Source: Janthinobacterium rivuli (lineage in GTDB: Bacteria; Pseudomonadota; Gammaproteobacteria; Burkholderiales; Burkholderiaceae_D). From it: a DNA stretch of 64,000 nucleotides. The translations under genes were made by a program, and so were the position numbers. The DNA is taken from positions 248,001 to 312,000 of the forward strand of contig NZ_WFLJ01000006.1 of the NCBI RefSeq assembly GCF_009208735.1. The letters run 5' to 3'. Positions 35,514 to 45,036 of the stretch are shown one piece after another. How positions within the stretch are numbered: the first letter of the stretch is position 1; each line of letters begins with the position of its first letter. The notes below the pieces were generated by a model, which saw nothing but the letters and a program-made list of their open reading frames with translations, was not told where the DNA came from and did no database searches.

Positions 35514-35532
35514 GAGAATGATTGTCATTATC
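35514..35532 (-). promoter_or_regulatory. Fur box upstream of the siderophore receptor operon
   Basis: GAGAATGATTGTCATTATC, read on the minus strand, matches 17 of 19 bases of the Fur consensus GATAATGATAATCATTATC. It is 190 bases upstream of the receptor start and predicts iron repression of the four-gene operon. Confidence 0.85.
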
Positions 35533-35708
35533 AACAACCGCGACAGGCATGTCAATGCGTGCCGCTTGACGTCCGCCATTGCCGCGATGACTGCGGCCCG
35601 ATTCCACAGGGGTGGCAATGCTGCCGTTTTTTTGTGCAGCCTCTCCCGAAAACGCGCGTGACGCCCCTGCCGTTGTCGGTTTGCAACCTCCCAAGCGCTG
35701 CAGCCGCC

Positions 35709-35775
35709 GATATCAAAATTGATATCGAAACAGTGGAAAAATTGATTGGAGAGATTATCGCCCAGCCCCTAAGAT
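35709..35775 (+). promoter_or_regulatory. Arabinose-locus promoter 1 with GATATC operator
   Basis: GATATC at 35709-35714 and 35721-35726, 14 bases, then ATTGATTGG at 35741. TTGGAG (35746-35751) and TAAGAT (35770-35775) are separated by 18 bases as -35 and -10. The layout equals that of promoters 2 and 3 at 42161 and 50335. It lies upstream of the TonB receptor gene. Confidence 0.65.
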
Positions 35776-35839
35776 AAACGCCGAGCATGCGAACGACATG
35801 CAAGCAGTGCAAAAATATCAATACAATATCTGGAGATTC

Positions 35840-38497
35840 ATGATGCGCCACGCCACCGGCCCGCTCGCGGCCACTTCCCCTCGTCCATTCACCTTGAAGG
35901 CAGCCGTTGCGGCGTTGGCCGGTATCGGCTTGCTGAGCACGGCTTCGGTATGGGCGCAGGACGCGGTGGCGGCGGACGCCAGTGCCGAGCCTGCTGCAGA
36001 AGTGTCGGTCGTGACCGTCAGCGGCGTGCGCCGCTCGGCGCAAAATTCGCAGCAGATCAAGATGCGCTCGGACCAGGTCATCGATTCCATCGTGGCCGAT
36101 GACATCGGCAAGTTTCCGGACAATAACGTGGCCGAAACCCTGGCGCGCATTTCCGGCATCCAGATCCGCCGCGATTCTGGCGAAGCGAGCGCCGTCATGA
36201 TCCGCGGCTTGCGCGATGTCACGACCCTGCTCAACGGCCGCGAACTGTTCACCACCACGGGCCGCTACGTCAACCTGGCCGACATTCCCGCCACCATGCT
36301 GCAGCGCGTCGACGTGTACAAATCGCAGGGCGCGGACCAGGTCGAGGGCGGCGTGGCCGGCATCATCGACGTGCGCACGAATCGCCCGTTCGATTTCAAG
36401 GAGTTCACCGCCAGCGTGAACGCGCGCGCCGTCCACAGCGACAAATCGAAAGCTACCGACCCGAACATCAGCGGCATGCTGGCGAACCGCTGGAAGACGG
36501 GCATCGGCGAAGTGGGCGCGCTGCTGGGCTTGTCGCAGCAGCAGCACCGCTACCATGAAGAACGCGCATTCAATACGGCGCCCGTGGATAAAAGTTTCCT
36601 GTCACCCGGTTTGACAGGGCCGGACCAGGTGGGTTTGCTGCCGATCAAGGGCGACCGCCGCCGCAGCACCGCCAATGCCGTGCTGCAATGGCGTCCGAAC
36701 GCCGACGTCGAGCTGTACGCGGAAGGCATGGCCACGCGTTTCCTGCTCGATGCGGAGTCCGATTACTTTGTCGGCTTGCCCTGGTGGGGCACGCCCGTGT
36801 CGGCCACAAAAATTCCCGGCACCGACCAGCTGCAAACGCTCACCTCGACCAACGTCAACACCATCATGTCGACGCAGGCGAACAAGAACGAGACGAAGAC
36901 GCACCAGTTTGCCGTCGGCGGCTTGTGGGATATCAACCCGGAATGGCGTTTCACGTCGGAAGTGGCCAGCACCAAAAGCAGCTATACCTGGCGCAACCCG
37001 ATTCTCGACGCCATCACCGTCGTGCCGAACGCCACCATCAATACCAACCAGAATGGCACCCTGCACGTCGACTACACGGGCATCGACTTGCAAGACCCGG
37101 CGAATTACTATCTGAAGGGCTTCTTCGACCGCTACGGCCGGGACCAGGGCAGCTCGAACGACGTGCGCGCCGACCTGGCGTACACGCCCAGTGACGGCGG
37201 CATCTTCAAGGAAATCAGCGTCGGGGTGCGCGGCGTGAAACGCGAAGCCGAATCGATCAAGAGTTTCGAGGGCAATGCGGAAGCACCGGACGTGTCCGGC
37301 GCCGCGTTTCCGTTTGGCCGCCAGAGCGTGACGTCGATTCCGGGCCTCAATTGCCTGTCGGAACCGATGTCCAGCGGCGGCCCCGACTATGGCTTGAAGC
37401 AGTGGTACACGCCGTGCGCCAGCTTCCTGCTCAATAACACGGGCACCATCCGCCAAGCCGTCACGGGCAGCAGCGCGGCGCGCGCCATGGACCCGGGTTC
37501 GTTCTTCAAGGACACGGAAAAGACGTATTCCATCTACACGAAGGCGAAGATCGCTTTTAAACTGGGCGCCTACCCCGTCGACGGCACCGTCGGCGTGCGC
37601 GTGGTGCGCACCGAGCAAAGCTTGCAGGGCAACAGTTCGCAAGATGGCGTCTACACGCCCGTCATCAGCGACACGGCCAGCACCGACGTGCTGCCGAGCG
37701 TGGCCCTGAAAATCAAGCTGCGCGCCGACCTGGTCGGCCGCTTCGCTGCCGGCCGCACCATCAGCCGTCCGGGCTTTTCCCAGCTGAACCCGGGCGTGGC
37801 CCTCGTCAACTCGACGGAAACGGTGAAAGCGACGGGCGCGGGCGGCAATCCGAACTTGAAACCGGTGACGGGCGACAATGTTGACGCGGCACTGGAATGG
37901 TATTTCGCGCCGGCCGGTTCCGTGACGGCCACCGTGTTCCATCACAAGTTCGACGGCTATATCCAGCAACGCATTGCCAGCGAAACCATCGCCGGCAAGA
38001 GCTATGACGTGGACCGCCCGTACAACACGGCGGCCGGCAAGCTGCAAGGCCTGGAAATCGGCTACCAGCAGTTCTATGACGGCTTGCCGGGTATCTTGAG
38101 CGGTCTGGGCTTGCAGGCGAACGGCACCTACATGAGCGGCACCACCGACGACGAGACGGGCAGCCATGCCATCACGGGCGTGTCGCGCTATGCCTACAAC
38201 CTGGTGCTGCTGTACGAAAAGGACGCCTGGTCGGGCCGCCTGGCCTACAACTGGCGCTCGAAATTCATCGACAGCTACAACCAGGGCGGCCCCGGCTTCG
38301 ACTTGAAAGTGGCGCCGACGGCCCAGCTCGACGGTTCGCTGTCGTACAAGATCAACGAGCAGTTCACCGTGACATTGGACGGCAATAACTTGCTCGATAC
38401 CAAGTTCAAGGATTACTGGAACGCACCGGGCGTGTATGCGCGCGATACGCGCCGCTATGACCGGACAGTTGGCGTATCACTGCGCTGGAAAATGTAA
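35840..38497 (+). CDS. TonB-dependent receptor for arabino-oligosaccharides (inferred)
   Basis: A large outer-membrane receptor, 885 residues. A signal peptide ends ASVWAQ. The plug has IVADDIGKFPDNNVAETLARISGIQI and VMIRGLRDVTTLLNGREL, typical of the TonB receptors of the Caulobacter/Xanthomonas carbohydrate-uptake type. The barrel ends VGVSLRWKM. It is the first gene of the arabinose locus and has the shared operator in front, so import of arabinan fragments is inferred. Two adjacent ATGs (35840, 35843) follow GGAG; either may start. Confidence 0.83.
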   Translation: MMRHATGPLAATSPRPFTLKAAVAALAGIGLLSTASVWAQDAVAADASAEPAAEVSVVTVSGVRRSAQNSQQIKMRSDQVIDSIVADDIGKFPDNNVAETLARISGIQIRRDSGEASAVMIRGLRDVTTLLNGRELFTTTGRYVNLADIPATMLQRVDVYKSQGADQVEGGVAGIIDVRTNRPFDFKEFTASVNARAVHSDKSKATDPNISGMLANRWKTGIGEVGALLGLSQQQHRYHEERAFNTAPVDKSFLSPGLTGPDQVGLLPIKGDRRRSTANAVLQWRPNADVELYAEGMATRFLLDAESDYFVGLPWWGTPVSATKIPGTDQLQTLTSTNVNTIMSTQANKNETKTHQFAVGGLWDINPEWRFTSEVASTKSSYTWRNPILDAITVVPNATINTNQNGTLHVDYTGIDLQDPANYYLKGFFDRYGRDQGSSNDVRADLAYTPSDGGIFKEISVGVRGVKREAESIKSFEGNAEAPDVSGAAFPFGRQSVTSIPGLNCLSEPMSSGGPDYGLKQWYTPCASFLLNNTGTIRQAVTGSSAARAMDPGSFFKDTEKTYSIYTKAKIAFKLGAYPVDGTVGVRVVRTEQSLQGNSSQDGVYTPVISDTASTDVLPSVALKIKLRADLVGRFAAGRTISRPGFSQLNPGVALVNSTETVKATGAGGNPNLKPVTGDNVDAALEWYFAPAGSVTATVFHHKFDGYIQQRIASETIAGKSYDVDRPYNTAAGKLQGLEIGYQQFYDGLPGILSGLGLQANGTYMSGTTDDETGSHAITGVSRYAYNLVLLYEKDAWSGRLAYNWRSKFIDSYNQGGPGFDLKVAPTAQLDGSLSYKINEQFTVTLDGNNLLDTKFKDYWNAPGVYARDTRRYDRTVGVSLRWKM

Positions 38498-38579
38498 AAC
38501 GTCCATGGCTGCGTTGCATTGCCTCGCCGTACTCCTCGTACTGTCTTCGGCAACGCGCCTTGCCCTGAACGTTTTACAT
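38492..38579. repeat. Structured intergenic repeat bounded by ATGTAAAACGT inverted ends
   Basis: ATGTAAAACGT (38492-38502) is the exact complement of ACGTTTTACAT (38569-38579). Inside, GCGTTGC (38511-38517) pairs with GCAACGC (38550-38556). The outer arm includes the receptor's TAA stop codon. It looks like a REP/BIME-like or palindromic repeat; its frequency in the genome is unknown here. Confidence 0.55.
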
Positions 38580-38685
38580 GAGTGAAAAAGCAGTATCCAA
38601 GGGCGTTGTCATGGTTTCGGCCGGCAACGCCCCTGTCAGTTGGGCAGTCACGCACGATTCATCATCAAAAGAATGGACGGAAAGC

Positions 38686-40038
38686 ATGGAGACGCAAAAA
38701 TTATCCACCGTTGAAAAGGTCGGCTTCGGCGCCGGCGACATGGCGCTCAATGTCGTCATTTCGTCGATGATGTTGATCATCACCTTTTTCTATACCGATA
38801 TCTATGGCTTGAAAACCACCGACCTGGCCCTGCTGTTCGTGGCCGTGAAAGTCATCGGCGCCATCGCCGACCTGGTCATGGGCCAGATCACTGACCGCTA
38901 CAGTTTTGCCTCGGGCCGCTACCGTCCGTATCTGCTGTGGCTGGCCGTGCCGTATGGCGTCAGCGTCTTCTTCGTCTTCAGCACGCCCGAGTGGCAGTAC
39001 GACGCCAAGCTGATCTGGGCATACTCGACCTACATCTTGATGACCATCATGACGGCCGGCGTGGGCATCCCCTACATTTCGCTGATCAGCGGCCTGACCA
39101 GCGACCCGCAGGACCGCCTGTCGGCCAACGGCTACCGCCTGTTCTTCGCCAAGATCGGCGCCTTCATGGTGACCATCGTCGTGCCCATCCTGTCGCAGCG
39201 CTGGGGCGGCGGCAACCCGGCCGTCGGCTACCAGGCGGCCATGGCCGTGATGGCGGTGATGGGCGTGGCCCTGTTCCTGTTCTGCTATTTCTCCACCACC
39301 GAGCGCGTCGTGCACGTGGTGGAAAAGCAATCATTGCTCGCCCAATTGAAAGTGTTGCTGCGCAACGACCAGTGGCTGGTGCTGTGCGGTGTGTGCATCA
39401 CGGGCACCATCGGCTATGTGGTGCGCGGCTCCGTCGCCATCTATTACGCGAAATACTATCTGGGCGGCAGCACGGAAACCGTGGCCGCCTTCCTCACCAC
39501 GGGTGTGGTGGCCGCCATCCTGGCCATGATCGCCTCGACCTGGATCACCAAGTTCTATTGCAAGGTAAAACTGTTCCGCTACACGCAGATCGGCGTCGCA
39601 CTGATCAGCCTGGCCATCTATTTCTTGGTGAAGCCGAGCGATACCGTGCTGGCCTTCGCCCTGTATTTCCTGCTGTCCTTCGTGGTGGACTTGCACGCGC
39701 CCGTGTTCTGGTCGGCGATCGCGGAAACCATCGATTATGGTCAAGTCAAGACGGGCAAGCGCGTCTCCGGCTTCGCCTTCGGCGGCATTTCCGTCTGCCA
39801 GAAGGCGGGCATGGCGGTGGCGGGCGGCCTGGTGGGTGTATTGCTCGCGTATTTCGACTACCAGCCCAACCATGAGCAAACGCAATTCGCCCTGAACGGC
39901 ATCGCCCTGATGCTGTCGATCATCCCCGGTTTCTTTCACTTGCTGATGGGCTTGCTGATGTTCAAGTACCGTATCAGCGACAGTTATTACACGGGCGTGA
40001 AAACCGAAATGCACAAGCGCGGCTACGTGGCCGCGTAA
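38686..40038 (+). CDS. GPH-family sugar:cation symporter
   Basis: A 450-residue inner-membrane carrier with 12 helices of the glycoside-pentoside-hexuronide family (MelB/XynT type). The conserved GFGAGDMALNVVIS opens the protein, and VMGQITDRYSFASGRYRPYLL, GIPYISLISGL and PVFWSAIAETIDYGQVKTGKRVSGF are diagnostic. A longer in-frame version starting at 38578 begins within the upstream repeat; ATG at 38686 with GGAAAG is preferred. It should carry arabinose or arabino-oligosaccharides across the inner membrane. Confidence 0.85.
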   Translation: METQKLSTVEKVGFGAGDMALNVVISSMMLIITFFYTDIYGLKTTDLALLFVAVKVIGAIADLVMGQITDRYSFASGRYRPYLLWLAVPYGVSVFFVFSTPEWQYDAKLIWAYSTYILMTIMTAGVGIPYISLISGLTSDPQDRLSANGYRLFFAKIGAFMVTIVVPILSQRWGGGNPAVGYQAAMAVMAVMGVALFLFCYFSTTERVVHVVEKQSLLAQLKVLLRNDQWLVLCGVCITGTIGYVVRGSVAIYYAKYYLGGSTETVAAFLTTGVVAAILAMIASTWITKFYCKVKLFRYTQIGVALISLAIYFLVKPSDTVLAFALYFLLSFVVDLHAPVFWSAIAETIDYGQVKTGKRVSGFAFGGISVCQKAGMAVAGGLVGVLLAYFDYQPNHEQTQFALNGIALMLSIIPGFFHLLMGLLMFKYRISDSYYTGVKTEMHKRGYVAA

Positions 40039-40062
40039 GAATCATTGAATGGAGTAAACAAC

Positions 40063-41004
40063 ATGGCAGACATCTTGAAACCGCTGATCGAACAGCGCGC
40101 CGACCCGCACATTTACCGCCACAGCGACGGCTACTATTACTTTACGGCCTCGGTGCCGCAGTATGACCGCATCGAACTGCGCCGTGCTGACAGCATCGCC
40201 GGCCTGGCCGACGCGGCCGCCGTGGACGTGTGGCACAAGCCGGACACGGGCCCGTACAGCGAGCTGGTGTGGGCGCCCGAACTGCACTTCAACCAGGGCG
40301 CCTGGTATGTGTATTTCGCCGCCGCGCCCAGCCGCGAGATCAAGGAAAAATTGTTCCAGCACCGCATGTATGCGATCCGCAACACGAATGCCAACCCGCT
40401 CGAAGGCGAGTGGGAATTCATGGGGCAGATCGACACGGGCATCGACACCTTCTGCCTGGACGCCACCACCTTCACGCACGATGGCGTGCTGTATTACCTG
40501 TGGGCGCAGAAAGACGTGGCCATCGAGGGCAATTCCAACCTGTACATCGCACCGATGGCCACGCCATGGCAGCTGGCCGGCCCGCCCGTGATGCTGAGCA
40601 AACCGGAATTCGACTGGGAAATTCGCGGCTTCTGGGTCAACGAGGGACCGTCCGTGCTGAAACGCAACGGCAAGATCTTCATCAGCTACTCGGCCAGCGC
40701 CACCGATGAAAACTATGCGATGGGCCTGCTGTGGGCCGATGCGTCCGCCGACTTGCTCGATCCAGCCGCGTGGAGCAAGTCGCCCGCGCCCGTATTTGCC
40801 ACCTGCTACGAGCACGGCATCTACGGCCCCGGCCACAACAGCTTCACGACCTCGGGCGACGACGTATTGCTGGTGTACCATGCCCGCACCTACACGGAAA
40901 TCGTCGGCGACCCGCTGTGGAATCCGGACCGCCACACGTTCGTCAAACCGCTGCGCTGGGATGCGCAAGGCATGCCCGTGTTTGGCCGTTCATCGACCCT
41001 GTAA
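40063..41004 (+). CDS. GH43 family glycosidase, cytoplasmic
   Basis: A five-bladed beta-propeller hydrolase of 313 residues. The catalytic-base Asp is in ADPHIYR (residues 13-19) and the proton-donor Glu in FWVNEGPSV; pKa-modulating Asp is expected in FCLDATTF. GH43 enzymes release L-arabinose or xylose. It lacks a signal peptide, so it acts on oligosaccharides already imported by the symporter, which precedes it by 24 bases. Subfamily assignment would need alignment. Confidence 0.82.
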   Translation: MADILKPLIEQRADPHIYRHSDGYYYFTASVPQYDRIELRRADSIAGLADAAAVDVWHKPDTGPYSELVWAPELHFNQGAWYVYFAAAPSREIKEKLFQHRMYAIRNTNANPLEGEWEFMGQIDTGIDTFCLDATTFTHDGVLYYLWAQKDVAIEGNSNLYIAPMATPWQLAGPPVMLSKPEFDWEIRGFWVNEGPSVLKRNGKIFISYSASATDENYAMGLLWADASADLLDPAAWSKSPAPVFATCYEHGIYGPGHNSFTTSGDDVLLVYHARTYTEIVGDPLWNPDRHTFVKPLRWDAQGMPVFGRSSTL

Positions 41005-41021
41005 AACCTGGACCCGACGCC

Positions 41022-42092
41022 ATGACCCCAGTTGATTCTGTTTCAGTGACGCAAGCGCCGTTCGGCATCCTGCCCGACGGCCGGCAGGTGACCGTGTTTA
41101 CCCTGACGAACCGTCAGGGCATGCAAGTCAAGGTGCTCGACTTTGGCGCCATCATCAGCGCAATCCACGTGCCGGACCGCGATGGCACGTTTGCCGACGT
41201 GGTGCTCGGTTTCGAGCACATCGAACCCTACCTGGCCAACAGCGCTTTCCTGGGCGCCGTCATCGGCCGCTTCGGCAACCGCATCGCCGAGGGACGTTTC
41301 ACTCTCGACGGCAAGGATTACCAGCTGGCCGTCAATAATGCGCCGAATCACTTGCATGGTGGCAATCAGGGCTTTCACCAAGTGATGTGGCGGGCCGAGC
41401 CGTTCACGAAAGATAACGCGGTGGGCGTCACGCTCACGCGCAGCAGCCCGCACGGCGAAGACGGCTATCCGGGCAAGCTGGACGTCACCGTCGTGTACGA
41501 ACTGGACAACGACAACGCCCTGAGCCTGCGCTACCACGCCGTGACGGATCAGGCCACGCCGATCAACTTGACCAACCACAGCTATTTCAATCTGGCGGGG
41601 CAGGGCACCATCCTCGGCCACGAGGTGGCGATCAACGCGGATCGCTATCTGCCCGTCGATGCGGGGTCCATCCCCACGGGCGAACTGGCGGAGGTGAGCG
41701 GCACGCCGTTCGACTTGCGCCAGAGCACCGTCATCGGCGACAGCATCGATCTGCCGCATGAACAACTGCGCATCGGCCGCGGCTATGACCATAACTTCGT
41801 GCTCAATCAACAGGCGGAGCAAGGGCTGACGCTGGCCGCCACCGTGCGCGAGCCGCAGTCGGGGCGGGTGATGCAGGTGTACACGCAGGAGCCGGGTATC
41901 CAGTTTTACTCCGGTAACTTCCTCGACGGCAGCCAGCATGGCAAGCAGGGTCCCATCCTTTACCGTGGCGCGCTATGCCTGGAAACCCAGCATTTCCCGG
42001 ATTCGCCGAACCAGTCCCATTTTCCTGACACCATCTTGCGGCCGGGCCAGGTGTATCGGACGCACACCGTGTACCGTTTTTCCGTCGGGTAA
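41022..42092 (+). CDS. galM: Aldose 1-epimerase (mutarotase)
   Basis: Interconverts alpha and beta anomers so that sugar released by glycosidases can be oxidised. 356 residues, GalM fold. The active-site features are visible: RFGNRIAEGRF (sugar-binding Arg), NHLHGGNQGF (His), TNHSYFNLAGQG (catalytic His) and the Glu near PGIQFYSGN. No signal peptide. It lies 17 bases after the GH43 gene. Confidence 0.9.
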   Translation: MTPVDSVSVTQAPFGILPDGRQVTVFTLTNRQGMQVKVLDFGAIISAIHVPDRDGTFADVVLGFEHIEPYLANSAFLGAVIGRFGNRIAEGRFTLDGKDYQLAVNNAPNHLHGGNQGFHQVMWRAEPFTKDNAVGVTLTRSSPHGEDGYPGKLDVTVVYELDNDNALSLRYHAVTDQATPINLTNHSYFNLAGQGTILGHEVAINADRYLPVDAGSIPTGELAEVSGTPFDLRQSTVIGDSIDLPHEQLRIGRGYDHNFVLNQQAEQGLTLAATVREPQSGRVMQVYTQEPGIQFYSGNFLDGSQHGKQGPILYRGALCLETQHFPDSPNQSHFPDTILRPGQVYRTHTVYRFSVG

Positions 42093-42160
42093 GCGCGCCG
42101 GTCAAAACAGCCCACGCCCTGCCGCCACGCGCCCGCAGGGCGTTTTCATTGGGACATGCC

Positions 42161-42227
42161 GATATCGTTTTCGATATCGGAACGCATTAAAAATTGATTG
42201 GAAAGGCATGGCAGGATTCTTTAGTAT
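42161..42227 (+). promoter_or_regulatory. Arabinose-locus promoter 2 with GATATC operator
   Basis: GATATC at 42161 and 42173, 14 bases, then ATTGATTGG at 42193. TTGGAA (42198-42203) and TAGTAT (42222-42227) give an 18-base spacing. It directs the arabonate dehydratase and the following catabolic genes. Confidence 0.7.
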
Positions 42228-42288
42228 CCCAACATCGCTGCCCGGGCCGACGACATTAGATCCGGCATGGCACAACCAGGAGAATGGC

Positions 42289-44031
42289 ATGTCTGAGACA
42301 AAAAAGAAGGTGGCCCTGCGCTCGGCCGAGTGGTTCGGCTCGCAGGACAAGAACGGCTTCATGTACCGCAGCTGGATGAAAAACCAGGGCATACCTGACC
42401 ACGAATTTCATGGCAAGCCCATCATCGGCATCTGCAATACCTGGTCCGAACTGACCCCCTGCAATGCGCATTTCCGCCAGCTGGCTGAGCACGTCAAGCG
42501 CGGCATCCTGGAGGCGGGTGGCTTCCCAGTGGAATTCCCCGTCTTCTCGAACGGCGAATCGAATCTGCGCCCCACCGCCATGCTGACGCGCAACCTGGCC
42601 TCGATGGACGTGGAAGAATCGATCCGCGGCAATCCGATGGACGCCGTCGTGCTGCTGGTCGGCTGCGACAAGACGACACCGGCGCTGCTGATGGGTGCTG
42701 CCAGCGTCGACATTCCCACCATCGTCGTCAGCGGCGGCCCCATGCTGAACGGCAAGCTCAATGGCAAGGACATCGGTTCCGGCACCGCCGTGTGGCAGTT
42801 GCACGAGCAGATGAAGGCGGGATCGATCACCCTGCACCAGTTCATGTCGGCCGAATCGGGCATGTCGCGCTCGGCCGGTACCTGCAACACCATGGGCACG
42901 GCCTCGACGATGGCCAGCATGGCTGAAGCGCTGGGCACGTCGCTGCCGCACAACGCCGCCATCCCCGCCGTCGATTCGCGCCGCTACGTGCTGGCGCACA
43001 TGTCGGGCATCCGCATCGTCGAAATGGTGCACGAAGACCTGCGCCTGTCGAAAGTGCTGACGCGCGAAGCGTTCGAGAACGCCATCAAGGTCAACGCGGC
43101 CATCGGCGGTTCCACCAATGCCGTGATCCATTTGAAAGCCATCGCTGGCCGCATCGGCGTGCCCCTGGAACTGGAAGACTGGACCAAGGTCGGCCGCGGC
43201 ACGCCGACCATCGTCGACTTGCTGCCGTCGGGCCGTTTCCTGATGGAAGAGTTTTACTACGCGGGCGGCTTGCCGGCCGTGATACGCCGCCTGGGCGAAG
43301 GCGACTTGCTGCCGCACAAGAATGCCTTGACCGTCAACGGCAAGTCGCTGTGGGACAACTGCGTCGAAGCGCCGATCTACAACGATGACGTGGTGCGCAC
43401 GCTGGACAACCCGCTGCTGGCCGACGGCGGTATCTGCGTGCTGCGCGGCAACCTGGCGCCGCGCGGCGCCGTCCTGAAACCGTCGGCCGCCTCGCCGCAT
43501 TTGATGCAGCACCGTGGCAAGGCCGTCGTGTTCGAGGATTTCGAGCACTACAAATCGCGCATCGTTGATCCCGATCTCGATGTCGATGCCAATTCCGTGC
43601 TGGTCATGAAGAATTGCGGCCCGAAAGGTTATCCGGGCATGGCCGAAGTGGGCAACATGGGCTTGCCGCCCAAGTTGCTGGCGCAAGGCATCACCGACAT
43701 GGTGCGCATCTCGGATGCGCGCATGAGCGGCACGGCCTACGGCACCGTCGTGCTGCACGTGGCGCCGGAAGCGATGGCGGGCGGCCCGCTGGGCATCGTC
43801 AGGGATGGCGACATGATCGCCCTCGATTGCCACGCTGGCAGCCTGAACATCGACATCAGCGACGCGGAAATCGCCGAGCGCCTGGCGGCCCGCGAACTGG
43901 GCAGCGCGCCCGGACCGAAGAGCGGCTACCAGCAGTTGTATATCGAACACGTGTTGCAGGCCGATGAAGGCTGCGATTTCGACTTCCTGGTCGGCAATCG
44001 CGGTTCCGCCGTGCCGCGCCACTCACACTAA
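42289..44031 (+). CDS. araC: L-arabonate dehydratase (IlvD/EDD family)
   Basis: A 580-residue iron-sulfur dehydratase that converts L-arabonate to L-2-keto-3-deoxyarabonate. Candidate [2Fe-2S] ligands are Cys49 (GICNTW), Cys126 (GCDKTTP) and Cys199 (GTCNTMG), close to the numbering in characterised arabonate dehydratases; SDARMSGTAYGTVVLH near residue 480 is the Mg-site motif. It is distinguished from IlvD by length and by gene context of pentose oxidation. RBS AGGAGA. D-xylonate dehydratase activity is an alternative. Confidence 0.85.
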   Translation: MSETKKKVALRSAEWFGSQDKNGFMYRSWMKNQGIPDHEFHGKPIIGICNTWSELTPCNAHFRQLAEHVKRGILEAGGFPVEFPVFSNGESNLRPTAMLTRNLASMDVEESIRGNPMDAVVLLVGCDKTTPALLMGAASVDIPTIVVSGGPMLNGKLNGKDIGSGTAVWQLHEQMKAGSITLHQFMSAESGMSRSAGTCNTMGTASTMASMAEALGTSLPHNAAIPAVDSRRYVLAHMSGIRIVEMVHEDLRLSKVLTREAFENAIKVNAAIGGSTNAVIHLKAIAGRIGVPLELEDWTKVGRGTPTIVDLLPSGRFLMEEFYYAGGLPAVIRRLGEGDLLPHKNALTVNGKSLWDNCVEAPIYNDDVVRTLDNPLLADGGICVLRGNLAPRGAVLKPSAASPHLMQHRGKAVVFEDFEHYKSRIVDPDLDVDANSVLVMKNCGPKGYPGMAEVGNMGLPPKLLAQGITDMVRISDARMSGTAYGTVVLHVAPEAMAGGPLGIVRDGDMIALDCHAGSLNIDISDAEIAERLAARELGSAPGPKSGYQQLYIEHVLQADEGCDFDFLVGNRGSAVPRHSH

Positions 44032-44043
44032 GCGGAGAATTCC

Positions 44044-45036
44044 ATGCTGTTGCTGCAATTTACGAATGAACACGGCGGCCGCCTCGTCGGCCTGCTGCAA
44101 GACGACCAGATCCGCGTCATCGAAGGCTACAACACGACGTATGCGCTGGCGCAAGACGCCATCCGCAAGAAGGTCAGTCTGGCGGAACTGGTGGACGCCA
44201 CCGTTGGCAACACCACGCATTCCTATGCGGACGTGGCCGCCGCCGGACGCGTGCTGCCGCCGCTCGATCACGCCGACGAAGCGCACTGTTACGTGACGGG
44301 CACGGGCCTGACCCACCTGGGCAGCGCCGGCGCGCGCGACGCCATGCACAAGAAGATCGGCGGCGACGCGGAATCCTTGAGCGACTCGATGAAAATGTTC
44401 CGCCTGGGCGTGGAAGGCGGCAAGCCGGCTGACGGCACGGCCGGCGCCCAGCCCGAATGGTTCTACAAGGGCGACGGCTCTATCGTGCGCGCCAGCGGCC
44501 AGCCGCTGCGCATGCCGGACTTCGCCCTCGATGGCGGCGAAGAGCCGGAAATCGCCGGCCTGTACGTGATCGGCGACGACGGCCAGCCCTACCGGGTCGG
44601 CTACGCCATCGGCAATGAATTCTCGGACCACGTGACGGAGCGCCAGAATTACCTGTACCTGGCCCACTCGAAGCTGCGCGTGTGCAGCGTGGGGCCGGCC
44701 CTGCTGGTGGGCGAATTGCCCGCGCACATCGCCGGCGCCTCGCGCGTGCTGGACGCGGCCGGCAAGGTGCGCTGGGAAAAGGCCTTCGTCAGCGGCGAAG
44801 ACAATATGTCGCACACGATCGCCAACCTCGAACATCATCACTTCAAGTATCCGCTGTTCAAGCGCCCGGGCGACGTGCACGTGCATTTTTTTGGCACGGC
44901 CACCCTGAGCTTTGCCGATGGCGTCAGCGTGGCGCCGGGCGAAACCTTTGAAATCGAAGCGCCGGCCTTTGGCCCTGCCTTGCGCAACCGCCTCGACGTC
45001 TTCCCAACCGAATTTGCGAAAGTGAGTACATTATGA
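44044..45036 (+). CDS. AraD1/GguC family FAH-fold protein
   Basis: A 330-residue member of the GguC/AraD1 family in the fumarylacetoacetate hydrolase superfamily. Features: [13 protein letters not shown] start, [29 protein letters not shown], acidic metal-site motifs [11 protein letters not shown] and GNEFSDH. Its ATG is 12 bases after the dehydratase, and its stop overlaps the next ATG. It occupies the place of the DHDPS-like L-2-keto-3-deoxyarabonate dehydratase, which is missing, and so likely converts 2-keto-3-deoxyarabonate to 2-ketoglutaric semialdehyde. That step is inferred from context. Confidence 0.75.
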   Translation: MLLLQFTNEHGGRLVGLLQDDQIRVIEGYNTTYALAQDAIRKKVSLAELVDATVGNTTHSYADVAAAGRVLPPLDHADEAHCYVTGTGLTHLGSAGARDAMHKKIGGDAESLSDSMKMFRLGVEGGKPADGTAGAQPEWFYKGDGSIVRASGQPLRMPDFALDGGEEPEIAGLYVIGDDGQPYRVGYAIGNEFSDHVTERQNYLYLAHSKLRVCSVGPALLVGELPAHIAGASRVLDAAGKVRWEKAFVSGEDNMSHTIANLEHHHFKYPLFKRPGDVHVHFFGTATLSFADGVSVAPGETFEIEAPAFGPALRNRLDVFPTEFAKVSTL

